A stretch of 64,000 nucleotides of DNA from assembly GCF_004354045.1 (NCBI RefSeq), contig NZ_SMRT01000009.1, forward strand, positions 1 through 64,000. Direction: 5' to 3'. The position numbers and the translations under genes were made by a program. Positions 51,235-60,309 of this stretch are shown here, one piece after another; position 1 is the stretch's first letter, and the number at the start of each line of letters is the position of its first letter. Source of the stretch: Paenibacillus piri. GTDB taxonomy: Bacteria > Bacillota > Bacilli > Paenibacillales > NBRC-103111. Under the pieces are notes generated by a model, which did not search any database, was not told the origin of the DNA, and worked only from the letters and a program-made list of their open reading frames with translations.

Positions 51235-51936
51235 ATGAAATGGAACAATTTGCAACCGACCAGGCAAACCTTGGGCGAAAAAGCGTACGAATCGATCCGC
51301 GAGGCGATCATATCGCTGGAGTTTGAGCCGGGTCAAATGATTTATGAAAATGAGCTGGCCACATCGCTTGGCGTCAGCCGAACTCCGGTGCGCGAAGCGT
51401 TTCGGATGCTGCTGTCGGAAGAGCTGATCGAGATTTTGCCGCAAAAGGGCGCGAAGGTCGCCTTGATCTCCGAAACCAAGGTAGAGGAGACGCGTTTCGT
51501 TCGCGAGAGTCTGGAATCCGCCGCTTTCCGGATTGCGGCAAATCAGTGGACTGGCGGAACGGAGCCTTATGCGAGCATTGCGCGGGAAATTGATGTTCTT
51601 CTGAAGCAGCAGGCGGAGGCGGCGGGCCGTAATGATGCCGGCGCTTTTTTGCAGCTGGACGAATCGTTTCACCGGAAGCTGCTGGCGCTGAGCGGAAACC
51701 AGACGCTGCTGACGGTCGTTAATCAAATGCGCGGGCATTTGAACCGGCTGCGCTATTTATCGCTCCGGCAGCTGAACAATATGGAAGATTTGACCGTGCA
51801 GCACCGGAACATTTGGGCCGCCGTACAGGCCAATGACGAACGGCGGACCGAGGAGCTGCTGCGCCGGCACGTAAGCCAGCTGCCGGGTGACATGGCGGCG
51901 TTGAAGGGCCGATTTGGGTCCTATTTTCTTCCGTAG
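51235..51936 (+). CDS. GntR-family transcriptional regulator, FadR/FCD subgroup
   Basis: A 233-residue regulator. Winged helix at about 10-75 (LGEKAYESIREAII, then GVSRTPVREAFRMLLSEELI), then a helical FCD-type domain with FLQLDESFHRKLLALSGNQ and QHRNIWAAVQANDERR. ATG 51235 follows AGGTGG; the GTG at 51220 is possible. It is closely related in layout to the regulator at 35768 but clearly different in sequence. Target unknown apart from its own promoter. Confidence 0.85.
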   Translation: MKWNNLQPTRQTLGEKAYESIREAIISLEFEPGQMIYENELATSLGVSRTPVREAFRMLLSEELIEILPQKGAKVALISETKVEETRFVRESLESAAFRIAANQWTGGTEPYASIAREIDVLLKQQAEAAGRNDAGAFLQLDESFHRKLLALSGNQTLLTVVNQMRGHLNRLRYLSLRQLNNMEDLTVQHRNIWAAVQANDERRTEELLRRHVSQLPGDMAALKGRFGSYFLP

Positions 51937-52004
51937 CAATATTGAACTCTCATCAGGACCATGATAAACTTTAACGTATACGAAGAAAAAGAGGAAGTCC
52001 GTTT

Positions 52005-52364
52005 ATGAATAAGGTAGAAGCGGAATTTAGCAATTTGGTGAAAGCGTTTCGCAAACGCCATATGGGCAAAGGACCGAGAGAAATCCGTACCACCTTTTGC
52101 AGGCAGTGGGCGATTTGTGAAATGGAGGGCAACTTGTCGCCGGTTGAGAAATTTATCGCATCCGGAACGGATGGCAAACAGGTGCTGCGTACGGCAAGGA
52201 CGGAGATGGTGAAGGAAATGTACCGCAACCATCCGCCTGTCGAGATGGAGGAGCTGCTGGGCGCCAAATTTATCGAGCTGTTTGTCGATATCGATCTGGA
52301 TAAAGACTTCGGTATGTCGATCTTCGTGTTCGATCAAGATATTCAACGTAAATTTTCGTCATAA
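52005..52364 (+). CDS. DUF2294 family protein
   Basis: A 119-residue protein of the type annotated DUF2294, about the usual family length. The N-terminal part VEAEFSNLVKAFRKRHMGKGPREI is basic, and the C-terminal part ends DLDKDFGMSIFVFDQDI. Some DUF2294 proteins occur next to formate dehydrogenase-like genes in Bacilli, as here. No biochemical role is established to my knowledge. AGAGGAAG precedes the ATG. A terminator follows at 52491. Confidence 0.7.
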   Translation: MNKVEAEFSNLVKAFRKRHMGKGPREIRTTFCRQWAICEMEGNLSPVEKFIASGTDGKQVLRTARTEMVKEMYRNHPPVEMEELLGAKFIELFVDIDLDKDFGMSIFVFDQDIQRKFSS

Positions 52365-52490
52365 TGCAAACCTGCAGCTGAAGACTTGGCTTGCCCGCAT
52401 CCGTCGTTGACGGGCCGGACAGCCCGATTTTCGTACAAGACCATACATGTGCCGTTGGCACTTGGCAGCGATCCTGCTCAAGACTAACCG

Positions 52491-52560
52491 CCGCAACAGT
52501 CACTTTCTTTTTGTTGAACCGAGTCCAACAAAACGAGAGATCGTCTGTTGCGGCTTTTTT
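52491..52560 (+). terminator. Strong terminator after the DUF2294 gene
   Basis: CCGCAACAG (52491-52499) pairs with CTGTTGCGG (52545-52553) and is followed by CTTTTTTG. An inner stem TTGTTG / CAACAA sits in the loop. Confidence 0.8.
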
Positions 52561-52640
52561 GTCCAAATGAACCATACGGCAAGCGGGACGAATGACGATA
52601 TAACGCTGCGCCTAATCGAATGAACGGGGAGGAATGAACG

Positions 52641-54992
52641 ATGGGAACAACAAAGCATACAGGGCCCATCCGGCTGCCGAAGAAGCTCGACCCGAAGCTG
52701 TGGGTCAGCAAGGCGCCGTTCGGCTTGGGCCATATCAAGCCGCATCATATTAAAGACACGCTCAAGGTCGCATGGGACAATCGGGATCAGCTGCCTTACG
52801 CGTACCGCATCTTGACTCAGGGGGTGTGCGACGGCTGCGCGCTGGGGGTGTCCGGATTATACGACCGGACTCTGGAGGGACCGCATCTGTGCACGACACG
52901 GCTGAATGTGCTGCGGCTCAATACGATGCCGCCGATCAAGCCCGAGGTGCTGCACCGGGACATCGCCGCGCTGCGGACGATGGACAGCACCGAGCTGCGC
53001 AAGCTCGGCCGGATCCCGTATCCGCTGATCCGGCGTCAGGGAGAGACCCGCTTCTCCCGCCTGTCGTGGGACGAAGCGCTGGATACGATCGCGGCCAAAA
53101 TCCGCGTGATCGATCCCAAGCAGCTCGCCTTTTACCTGACGGCTCGCGGCATAACGAACGAGTCGTACTACGCGGCTGCGAAGGTAGCCCGACTGCTGGG
53201 CACGAACCATATCGACAACGCTTCGCGCATTTGTCATTCGCCTTCCAAAACCGCGCTCAAACGCTCCGTCGGGATCGGAGCGTCGAGCTGCAACTACAAG
53301 GATTGGATCGGCACCGACGTGCTTGTATTTTGGGGGAGCGTCGCCGCCAACAACCAGCCGGTGTCGACCAAATATATGTACGCCGCCAAGCGGAAAGGTA
53401 CGAAAATTATTGTCATTAACCCGTATTACGAGCCGTCGATGGAACAGTACTGGATTCCGTCAATTCCGGAATCGGCGCTGTTCGGGACGAAGCTGGCCGA
53501 CGATTTCTATCAGGTCAACATCGGCGGCGACATTGCATTCATGAACGGCGTCATGAAGCATTGGTTCGAGATGGAAGCGTTTCAACCGGGCTCGGCGCTG
53601 GACCGAGAGTTTATCCGCAGACATACGAACGGGTACGAGCAGCTGCGGGCTCATGTCATGAAGCAGGAATGGGCATTGCTGGAACAGTCCTCGGGGTTGA
53701 GCCGCGAGCGGATGCTTGAATTTGCCCGTCTGCTCGCAGGAGCGAAATCGGCCGTGTTCGTCTGGAGCATGGGTTTAACGCAGCACCGTTTCGGCACGGA
53801 TAACATTTCGCAGGTGGCGAATTTGGCGCTGTTGCGCGGGTTCCTCGGCCGCGCCCACTGCGGGCTGATGCCGATCCGCGGCCACAGCGGCGTGCAGGGC
53901 TCGGGCGAAATGGGCGCGGATCCGTTCAGTCTGCCGGGCGGCGAATTTAAAGCGCCGGATATCGAGCGTATCGAACGGCTCTGGGGGTTCGAGCTGCCCA
54001 AGTGGCAGGGCGACATCGTCGGCGTCTCGCTGGAAAATGCGCTGCTGCCCGAAGCGCACGAGCGGAAGCTGAAGCTGTTCTACACGTCCGGCGGCAATTT
54101 TCTCGAAACGATGCCGGACCCGGCCTTTGTCGAACGCTGTCTTGAAAGCGTTGAAATCCGGGTGCACCAGGATATCGTGCTGAATACGTCTACGCTGGCG
54201 GACGCCAGGGAGGCGGTCATCGTCCTGCCGGCGATGACCCGCTACGAGCAGCCGGGCGGCGGGACGTCGACGTCGACGGAACGGATGGTATACTTCTCGC
54301 CGGAAATCGACGGGCCGAGAATCGGCGAAGCGCGCGCCGAGTGGGCGATCTACGCGGAGCTTGCGGCCAAGGTCGATCCGGCGTACAAGCGCTTGGTCGG
54401 CTTCGAAAGCGCCCGCGATATCCGCAACGAGATCGCCGCCGCCGCGCCCTATTATGACGGTATCCAGCATTTGTCCGAACGCGGCGACGTGTTTCAATGG
54501 GGAGGCGCCTGGCTGTGCGAGGACGGCATATGTCCGACTCCGGACGGACGCGGGCAGTTAATTCCGATCGAGCTGCCCGAGCTGCGCAAGCCGGAAGGTC
54601 ATTTCCGCGTAACGACGCGGCGCGGCAAGCAATTCAACTCGATGATCTACAGCGACAAGGACCCTTTTAACGGGGCGGACCGGTACGATGTGCTGATCAA
54701 TCCCGCCGATGCGCAAGCGCTCGGCTTAAAGGCCGGCGATGCCGTCGTCGTTTATAATCAATACGGGATGCTGCACGGCCGGGCCAAGCCGGTGGCGGTG
54801 CAGAACGGCAATATTGAAGTGCATTGGCCGGAAGGCAACTCGTTAATTCCTAAAGGCGTTTACGAGCCAAAGGCTGGCATTCCGGAATACAACACGGCAG
54901 CCATCGTGGAGAAAGCCGAGACATACCACGCGTTTAAAGATACGCGATATGTGGAAAAACGGATCGCGGAGCTGGAGACGGAAATGGAGTGA
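52641..54992 (+). CDS. FdhF/YdeP-family molybdopterin oxidoreductase
   Basis: A 783-residue member of the DMSO reductase superfamily, YdeP-like. The N-terminus has C63-x2-C66 in GVCDGCALG and C84 in LCTTRLNVLR, but not the full four-cysteine set of a [4Fe-4S] site. C198 in ASRICHSPS aligns with the selenocysteine/cysteine Mo ligand of formate dehydrogenase H. The C-terminal cofactor-binding domain ends with NPADAQALGLKAGDAVVVYN. It overlaps fdhD by position and probably depends on it. Formate is the default guess, but many YdeP proteins have no known substrate. Confidence 0.83.
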   Translation: MGTTKHTGPIRLPKKLDPKLWVSKAPFGLGHIKPHHIKDTLKVAWDNRDQLPYAYRILTQGVCDGCALGVSGLYDRTLEGPHLCTTRLNVLRLNTMPPIKPEVLHRDIAALRTMDSTELRKLGRIPYPLIRRQGETRFSRLSWDEALDTIAAKIRVIDPKQLAFYLTARGITNESYYAAAKVARLLGTNHIDNASRICHSPSKTALKRSVGIGASSCNYKDWIGTDVLVFWGSVAANNQPVSTKYMYAAKRKGTKIIVINPYYEPSMEQYWIPSIPESALFGTKLADDFYQVNIGGDIAFMNGVMKHWFEMEAFQPGSALDREFIRRHTNGYEQLRAHVMKQEWALLEQSSGLSRERMLEFARLLAGAKSAVFVWSMGLTQHRFGTDNISQVANLALLRGFLGRAHCGLMPIRGHSGVQGSGEMGADPFSLPGGEFKAPDIERIERLWGFELPKWQGDIVGVSLENALLPEAHERKLKLFYTSGGNFLETMPDPAFVERCLESVEIRVHQDIVLNTSTLADAREAVIVLPAMTRYEQPGGGTSTSTERMVYFSPEIDGPRIGEARAEWAIYAELAAKVDPAYKRLVGFESARDIRNEIAAAAPYYDGIQHLSERGDVFQWGGAWLCEDGICPTPDGRGQLIPIELPELRKPEGHFRVTTRRGKQFNSMIYSDKDPFNGADRYDVLINPADAQALGLKAGDAVVVYNQYGMLHGRAKPVAVQNGNIEVHWPEGNSLIPKGVYEPKAGIPEYNTAAIVEKAETYHAFKDTRYVEKRIAELETEME

Positions 54993-55000
54993 TGGAAGCA

Positions 55001-55813
55001 ATGGAGAAACCGGTAACGGCCCTTTGGCCCACGATCAAATATACCGGAAACGGTCGGCAAGAGCTTGAGGATGAGATCGTCACCGAATATCCGCTAACGA
55101 TCCGGCTGGACCGGGAGGAATTCGCGACCATGGTCTGTACGCCGACCGATTTGGAAGAACTTGTGCTCGGCTTCCTTGCATCCGAGGGCATTATTCGCAG
55201 TCTTTCCGAGCTGCGCAGCATGCGAATCGAAGAAAGCCGGGGCATAGCCGAGGTCGAGCTCGTCAACAAGCAAAATACCGCCAAAGAATGGGTGAACAAA
55301 CGGTTTATCGGTTCCTGCTGCGGCAAAAGCAGACAGTTTTACTTTCATAACGACGCCCGTACGGCCAAAACGATTCCGGCAGGCGGCGCCGTACTGACTG
55401 CAGCGCAATGTCTGGAGCTGATGCGCGGGCTGCAGCAGTCATCCCCCGAGTTTCAGAGCACGGGAGGTGTTCATAATGCGGCACTATGCAGCGCGGACCA
55501 ATTGCTGATTGTGCGTACGGACATCGGACGTCATAACGCTCTGGATAAAATATATGGCTGCTGCATCCGCCACAGCATACCGCTCAAAGGGAAAGTCATC
55601 GCCTTCAGCGGCAGAGTTTCCTCGGAGGTATTGTTGAAAGCGGCCAAAATCGGCGCTGCCGTGCTGCTGTCCAAGTCGGCCCCGACCGAGCTGGCGCTTC
55701 AGCTTGCCGAAGAGTTGGGCATTACGGTCGCAGGATTTATCCGCGGGCAATCGTTCAACGTATACACGCATCCGGAGCGGATACAAGGATTGTCCGGACC
55801 TGGACCGACATGA
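55001..55813 (+). CDS. fdhD: Formate dehydrogenase accessory sulfurtransferase FdhD
   Basis: About 270 residues. FdhD transfers sulfur to the molybdenum cofactor of formate dehydrogenases. Visible are CTPTDLEELVLGFLASEGII, the cysteine motif GSCCGKSR, TGGVHNAALC, VRTDIGRHNALDKIYG and FSGRVSSEVLLKAAKIGAAV. Start ATG 55001 is chosen for spacing from GGAG; ATG 54992 overlapping the upstream stop is an alternative. It follows the oxidoreductase without a gap, so the two form an enzyme and maturation-factor pair. Confidence 0.92.
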   Translation: MEKPVTALWPTIKYTGNGRQELEDEIVTEYPLTIRLDREEFATMVCTPTDLEELVLGFLASEGIIRSLSELRSMRIEESRGIAEVELVNKQNTAKEWVNKRFIGSCCGKSRQFYFHNDARTAKTIPAGGAVLTAAQCLELMRGLQQSSPEFQSTGGVHNAALCSADQLLIVRTDIGRHNALDKIYGCCIRHSIPLKGKVIAFSGRVSSEVLLKAAKIGAAVLLSKSAPTELALQLAEELGITVAGFIRGQSFNVYTHPERIQGLSGPGPT

Positions 55814-56066
55814 AACAAAAGCCGTGCGAAACCGGAGGCTGAACCGGTAAACGTTCCTTAGGCATCCCGCGGCATCAGCTTATCTAAACTTTTGCATACC
55901 GATCGGAATAAATGACGATCCATGGACGACCGCCAAATGTATGTTGACGAAAACAGGTTAAGATCGGCTTATAGACGTTACGGGAACCGCGACGTATAGT
56001 TGATGGTGTGCGAATTTTCCAAAGCGGTTCATACGCATTCAGTACGTGGATGCAGTTAGTGAACTC

Positions 56067-56142
56067 GTTCAGCATTGCTGAACATCGGGGAATCAGATGG
56101 GGACTCTACCCCACCTGATCCAAGGCCCACCTTAGAGGTGGG
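56067..56142. repeat. Three successive hairpins, possible IS200/IS605-type remnant
   Basis: GTTCAGC-att-GCTGAAC (56067-56083), TCAGaTGGGG / CCCCAcCTGA (56093-56118) and CCCACC-ttaga-GGTGGG (56126-56142) follow each other closely, ending in gggtcttaacccg. Tandem stem-loops with such an end occur at right ends of IS200/IS605-type elements and in their guide RNAs. No transposase or TnpB remnant is seen in 55814-56066, so this is a suggestion only. The last stem could serve as a terminator. Confidence 0.35.
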
Positions 56143-56214
56143 GGTCTTAACCCGATAAAGTCGTAATCGGATAATGCGCACAATCAAATATTACGTTATC
56201 GGAGGAATCAGTTG

Positions 56215-57828
56215 ATGAGCAAAGCGGATATTCGCGCCGCGCAAAGCCATTCCGTATGGACGCCCGATTTGGGCGACGGCACTTTTAAAAATCCAATCGT
56301 GCATGCCGATTATTCCGATCCCGACGTGATTCGGGTCGGCGAAGACTTTTATATGACGGCTTCAAGCTTTTCGCATGTACCCGGATTGCCCATCTTGCAT
56401 TCGAACGATCTGGTCAACTGGACAATCATTGGCTATGCGGTCGACCGGCTCGATCTGCCCGGCTACGATCTTCCCCAGCACGGCAAAGGCATATGGGCGC
56501 CGAGCCTTCGTTATCATGAAGGAAAATTCTGGATATTTTTTGGAGCGCCGGATGAGGGCATCTTCATGACGACGGCGGTCGACCCGCGCGGACCGTGGAC
56601 GCCGCTGCATTGCGTGAAGGAAGCGAAGGGCTGGATCGATACTTGTCCTTTATGGGACGATGACGGGCAGGCTTATTTGGTTCATGCCTTCGCCCATAGC
56701 CGCAGCGGCATCAAGCATAAGCTGCAGGTATGCAAAATGAGCCCGGACGGCACCAGACTGCTGGACGACGGCGTGATCGTGTTTGACGGTACGGAAAACC
56801 ATCCGACTTTGGAAGGGCCGAAAATATACAAGCGCAACGGATATTACTATATTTTCGCGCCGGCCGGCGGGGTCCCGACCGGATGGCAGCTGATCCTGCG
56901 TTCGAGGAGCATATACGGGCCTTTCCAGGAAAAAATCGTGCTCCATCAAGGCGATTCCGTCGTCAACGGACCGCATCAAGGCGGTTGGGTCGAGCTGGAG
57001 TCCGGCGAGTCCTGGTTTATCCATTTTCAGGATAAAGACGCTTACGGGCGCGTTGCTCATCTTCAACCGGTGCGATGGATGGACGATTGGCCGCTGATGG
57101 GCGCCGATACGAACGGCGACGGAATCGGCGAGCCGGTACTGCGGACGGGCAAGCCGAAGGTCGGCCGGGAATGGCCGGCTGCCGTACCCGACACGACCGA
57201 TCACTTCGCCGGCGAGCGCCTCGGACTGCAGTGGCAGTGGCAGGCGAACCCCCAGAATAACTGGTATTCGCTCAAGGACAAGCCCGGTCATTTGCGGCTG
57301 TTCGCCAAGCCGCTGCCGGACGGGGTCAACGTTATGTACGACGCGCCGCAGCTGCTGATGCAAAAATTTCCTGCCGAGGTTTTTACAGTCACCGCCAAAA
57401 TGGAGCTGCATGCGGAACACGCAGGGGAGCAGGCGGGCTTGATCGTGTTCGGCTATACTTATGGCAGTTTGTCGCTGCGGCAGACCGGAAACGGATTGCG
57501 GGTCGAGCTGCTGTACGGAGAAGCCGGCAACGATGGAGTCAGCGAGCGGGTGGAAGCAAGCGAAGACGTTCCGGACGGCGCAGGACCGGTCTATCTGCGC
57601 GCAGCCGTCGGCGAAATGGCGCTGTGTCAATTCAGCTACAGCCTGGACGGGGAGCAATTCCGGAAAATCGGGAGCAGCTTTTATGCCAGTAAAGGCCGGT
57701 GGGTAGGCGCGAAAGCGGGACTTTATGCGGTAGGCGGCAGAGCGGCTTCCCATTTCGGCACAGTGCCTGACTCCGGATCATCGCAATCATCCGGCTATGC
57801 GGATTTTGACTGGATTGCCTTTGATTAA
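56215..57828 (+). CDS. Glycoside hydrolase family 43 (beta-xylosidase/arabinofuranosidase-like)
   Basis: A 537-residue enzyme. Five-bladed propeller domain (about 25-315) with general base D32 in HADYSDPDVI, GIWAPSLRYHEGKFWIFFG and the acid Glu in TLEGPKIYKRNGYY; then a C-terminal beta-sandwich (about 330-535) as in GH43 beta-xylosidases. There is no signal peptide, so it acts on imported oligosaccharides. ATG 56215 is 9 bp after GGAGG. It could feed xylose or arabinose into the pentose operon at 23772-30300, though it is far away and not cotranscribed. Confidence 0.88.
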   Translation: MSKADIRAAQSHSVWTPDLGDGTFKNPIVHADYSDPDVIRVGEDFYMTASSFSHVPGLPILHSNDLVNWTIIGYAVDRLDLPGYDLPQHGKGIWAPSLRYHEGKFWIFFGAPDEGIFMTTAVDPRGPWTPLHCVKEAKGWIDTCPLWDDDGQAYLVHAFAHSRSGIKHKLQVCKMSPDGTRLLDDGVIVFDGTENHPTLEGPKIYKRNGYYYIFAPAGGVPTGWQLILRSRSIYGPFQEKIVLHQGDSVVNGPHQGGWVELESGESWFIHFQDKDAYGRVAHLQPVRWMDDWPLMGADTNGDGIGEPVLRTGKPKVGREWPAAVPDTTDHFAGERLGLQWQWQANPQNNWYSLKDKPGHLRLFAKPLPDGVNVMYDAPQLLMQKFPAEVFTVTAKMELHAEHAGEQAGLIVFGYTYGSLSLRQTGNGLRVELLYGEAGNDGVSERVEASEDVPDGAGPVYLRAAVGEMALCQFSYSLDGEQFRKIGSSFYASKGRWVGAKAGLYAVGGRAASHFGTVPDSGSSQSSGYADFDWIAFD

Positions 57829-57844
57829 GCGGATGAATATCAGC

Positions 57845-57874
57845 AAAGCCTGACGGCAAATTCCGTCAGGCTTT
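57845..57874 (+). terminator. Terminator after the GH43 gene
   Basis: AAAGCCTGACGG pairs perfectly with CCGTCAGGCTTT around a 6-nt loop. The T run is only three bases, but the stem is long. Confidence 0.7.
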
Positions 57875-57900
57875 GTGCATGAATAGAATGCATAAGATCA

Positions 57901-57968
57901 TTATACTTTGCTTCACACGACCTTGATAAACGCGCTCCCCCGAAGGACGACGAAGCCGTTTATCCTGG
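57901..57968. repeat. Palindromic dispersed repeat, copy 2
   Basis: ttatactttgcttcacac, ccttgataaacgcgctc, cgaaggacgacgaagccg and tttatcc match the other copies in order. The first small stem is damaged here (cccccgaaggacga). Confidence 0.55.
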
Positions 57969-58008
57969 AGGAACCGGATAACATAAGCTTGCTTTGTTCC
58001 GTTCAGCC

Positions 58009-58038
58009 TTGACAATTTTTTCGTGATAGAAGTATAAA
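58009..58038 (+). promoter_or_regulatory. Candidate upstream promoter of the cation-efflux gene
   Basis: TTGACA (58009-58014) and TATAAA (58033-58038) are 18 bp apart, about 200 bp before the start codon. No gene lies between it and the second promoter at 58133. Confidence 0.4.
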
Positions 58039-58132
58039 GTAATATTCGAATTGATATGCTAGTTCAATGCCGCTTCCTTGTCTTAAGCCCGTGCGTCTAA
58101 GCATTTAATGAACGATATTATGCTTTTTGATA

Positions 58133-58185
58133 TTGACAAAGCAAGCAACGCAGCCGATAATATATATGAATACATGTTCATATAT
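58133..58185 (+). promoter_or_regulatory. Promoter with ArsR/SmtB-type metal-sensor operator
   Basis: TTGACA (58133-58138) and GATAAT (58156-58161) are 17 bp apart. ATATATGAA (58162-58170) and TTCATATAT (58177-58185) form a perfect 9-bp inverted repeat around TACATG directly after the -10. The form ATATGAA-N6-TTCATAT is that of operators for zinc-sensing ArsR/SmtB repressors such as CzrA. It lies before a CDF exporter, so zinc-induced derepression is a good inference. The sensor gene is not in the window. Confidence 0.7.
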
Positions 58186-58239
58186 TATTAAAATAAACTT
58201 TGGACGCCATAATGGCAATTATCAAGGGAGGCAATACGT

Positions 58240-59226
58240 ATGCATCTACATCATTCTATTGAACGATCTCATGAGCGCTTAGACGGTCATAGGCACGACC
58301 ATGAACATCAACAACATGACCATCATCACGGCCATGGGCACCATCATTTACCGTTGTCAGAAGGCAACCGTAAAGGATTGACTATCGCGCTGCTGATTAC
58401 GGCGAGTATTATGCTGCTGGAATTTTTCGGCGGGATTGCCACAGGCAGTCTTGCATTGCTGTCCGATTCAGGCCACATGTTAAGCGATGCGGCTTCATTG
58501 GCGCTCAGCTTGGTTGCCGTATGGTTCGCCGCCAAGCCGGCCTCGCCCTCCAAAACGTTCGGGTACTTCCGGTTTGAAATACTCGCAGCGCTGTTCAACG
58601 GAGTCACCTTGTTTATCGTCGCAGCGGTTATTATGTGGGAGGCCTATCACCGTTTCCTGCAGCCTCCGGCAGTAGCGAGCGGCTCCATGATCATCATAGC
58701 TATCGTAGGGCTGCTGGCTAATCTGCTCAGCGCCTGGTCGCTGATGCGCAAAGGCGATATCCGCAACAATATGAACATTCGCAGCGCCTATCTCCATGTG
58801 ATCGGAGATGCACTTGGTTCTGTCGGAGCGATTGCTGCCGGCTTGCTGATGCTGGCGTTTGGATGGTATATCGCCGATCCGATCATCAGTGTCATTGTGT
58901 CTCTGCTTATTTTAAAAAGCGCGTGGAGCCTCGTTTCGCATACGATCCATGTGTTGATGGAAGGAACTCCGGCCGCGTTGAACAGAGACGATGTGCGAAT
59001 GGAGCTGGAACAAATAACGGGAGTCATCGAGGTGCACGATCTCCATATTTGGACGATCACCTCAAGCATGGATTCGCTAAGCTGCCATTTGCTGGTCGAG
59101 GATCATCAGGACAGCCAAGGCATTTTGCAGCAGGCTATTCAACGGCTGGAGGATCGTTTTCAAATCCATCATGCGACGATTCAAATTGAAAAATCGGCCA
59201 TCCAGCATCAACCGCTGAAGGTTTAG
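58240..59226 (+). CDS. Cation diffusion facilitator, CzcD-like zinc/cobalt exporter
   Basis: A 328-residue CDF protein. The histidine-rich N-terminus (HDHEHQQHDHHHGHGHHH, about 20-45) probably binds metal; six membrane helices follow. Metal-site residues are visible in ALLSDSGHMLSDAAS (helix 2) and YLHVIGDALGS (helix 5), HxxxD type as in zinc transporters. The C-terminal cytoplasmic domain has EVHDLHIWTITSSMDSLSCH. It exports Zn2+ and possibly Co2+ or Cd2+ by proton exchange. AAGGGAGG precedes the ATG. Confidence 0.9.
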   Translation: MHLHHSIERSHERLDGHRHDHEHQQHDHHHGHGHHHLPLSEGNRKGLTIALLITASIMLLEFFGGIATGSLALLSDSGHMLSDAASLALSLVAVWFAAKPASPSKTFGYFRFEILAALFNGVTLFIVAAVIMWEAYHRFLQPPAVASGSMIIIAIVGLLANLLSAWSLMRKGDIRNNMNIRSAYLHVIGDALGSVGAIAAGLLMLAFGWYIADPIISVIVSLLILKSAWSLVSHTIHVLMEGTPAALNRDDVRMELEQITGVIEVHDLHIWTITSSMDSLSCHLLVEDHQDSQGILQQAIQRLEDRFQIHHATIQIEKSAIQHQPLKV

Positions 59227-59330
59227 AGCAAAATATGTGGAAAAAAAGCGTGAATCAGCAAGAAAAGCTAGGAAACATCTCTCTTTTTGCTGTAAAATAA
59301 CATGGAGATCATTTAAGGAGGAACAATCGA

Positions 59331-60095
59331 ATGACGACTTTCGGCTGGTGTATGCCTATTGAACACGCAGGTGAATTAAAAGAGTACGGATACGATTATA
59401 TCGAATGCGCGCTGGCACCTTTTTTAAAGCAGGATGACGATGCGGTTAAGAAGGCGCTTCCGCTTTATGTGAACAGTCCGCTTCCGGTAAAAGCATGGAA
59501 TGTGTTGTTCCCTGGAGATTTGAAAGTAGTCGGACCGGATGTGAACGAAGACAGAGTCAAACAATATATAAAAAAAGCCGTCGATACGATGCAGCAGGTA
59601 GGCTCGTCCATATTCGTATTTGGCAGCGGCGCTGCCCGCTCCGTACCCGAGGGCTGGGATCGGAAACGCGCCGAGGAGCAAATTGTGAATGTACTGAACT
59701 GGTATGCCGGCGAGCTTGAAGGCTCCAAGCTGACATTGGTGATTGAGCCTTTGAACACGAAGGAATCGAACATTATTAACAGCGTCGCCGAAGGCGTGCA
59801 GTTCGCCAAGTTGTTGAACCATTCACACATTCGGGTGCTGGCTGATTTTTATCATATGGACGAGGAAAATGAACCGCTGGATACGATCGTGACACACAAG
59901 GATTGGCTTGCCCATATTCATGTGGCGGACACAGGACGCCTGGCGCCAGCGACGGGACATTATCCGTACGAGCAGTTCGTCGCTCAATTGAAAGCGGCAG
60001 GCTACAACGGCATGGTTTCCGCTGAATGTACGTTAAAGGACCGGGACAAAGAACTGCCTCAAGCGCTTGAATTTATGAAACGCCATTGGGCTTAA
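59331..60095 (+). CDS. Sugar phosphate isomerase/epimerase-like TIM-barrel protein
   Basis: A 254-residue AP-endonuclease-2-type TIM barrel. Likely metal ligands: Glu in LVIEPLNTKESN, Asp in VLADFYHMD, His in HIHVADTGR and Glu in VSAECTLKD. The pattern is typical of hexulose 3-epimerase-like and related enzymes. TAAGGAGG precedes the ATG. It stands alone between the zinc exporter and a terminator, and is clearly different in sequence from the protein at 45347. Exact substrate unknown. Confidence 0.83.
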   Translation: MTTFGWCMPIEHAGELKEYGYDYIECALAPFLKQDDDAVKKALPLYVNSPLPVKAWNVLFPGDLKVVGPDVNEDRVKQYIKKAVDTMQQVGSSIFVFGSGAARSVPEGWDRKRAEEQIVNVLNWYAGELEGSKLTLVIEPLNTKESNIINSVAEGVQFAKLLNHSHIRVLADFYHMDEENEPLDTIVTHKDWLAHIHVADTGRLAPATGHYPYEQFVAQLKAAGYNGMVSAECTLKDRDKELPQALEFMKRHWA

Positions 60096-60165
60096 AGTGA
60101 AGCGCTGCCTGCAAGGCCGAGCTCGCCATGCGGCATCGTAACGGGCGTCAGGAGATTCGCGTTGG

Positions 60166-60204
60166 AACCGTGCCGTCTGCGGAATGCAGGCGGCACGGTT
60201 TTTT
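60166..60204 (+). terminator. Rho-independent terminator after the isomerase gene
   Basis: AACCGTGCCG pairs perfectly with CGGCACGGTT around a 15-nt loop, followed by six T in total. Confidence 0.85.
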
Positions 60205-60213
60205 CAGTTGAAA

Positions 60214-60298
60214 GTATAAGTTTCTTATACTTGGCTTCGCACAACCTTGACAAACGCGCTCGTCCCTTAAGGACGGCGAAGCCGTTTATCCTTGGTTG
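60214..60298. repeat. Palindromic dispersed repeat, copy 3
   Basis: The most complete copy: tataagtttcttatacttg, gcttcgcacaaccttga, caaacgcgctcgtcc, cttaaggacggcgaagccg, tttatccttggttg. It starts with a small stem TATAAGtttCTTATA, then CGTCC / GGACG and GGCgaaGCC. Confidence 0.65.
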
Positions 60299-60309
60299 TT
60301 AATAAAACA

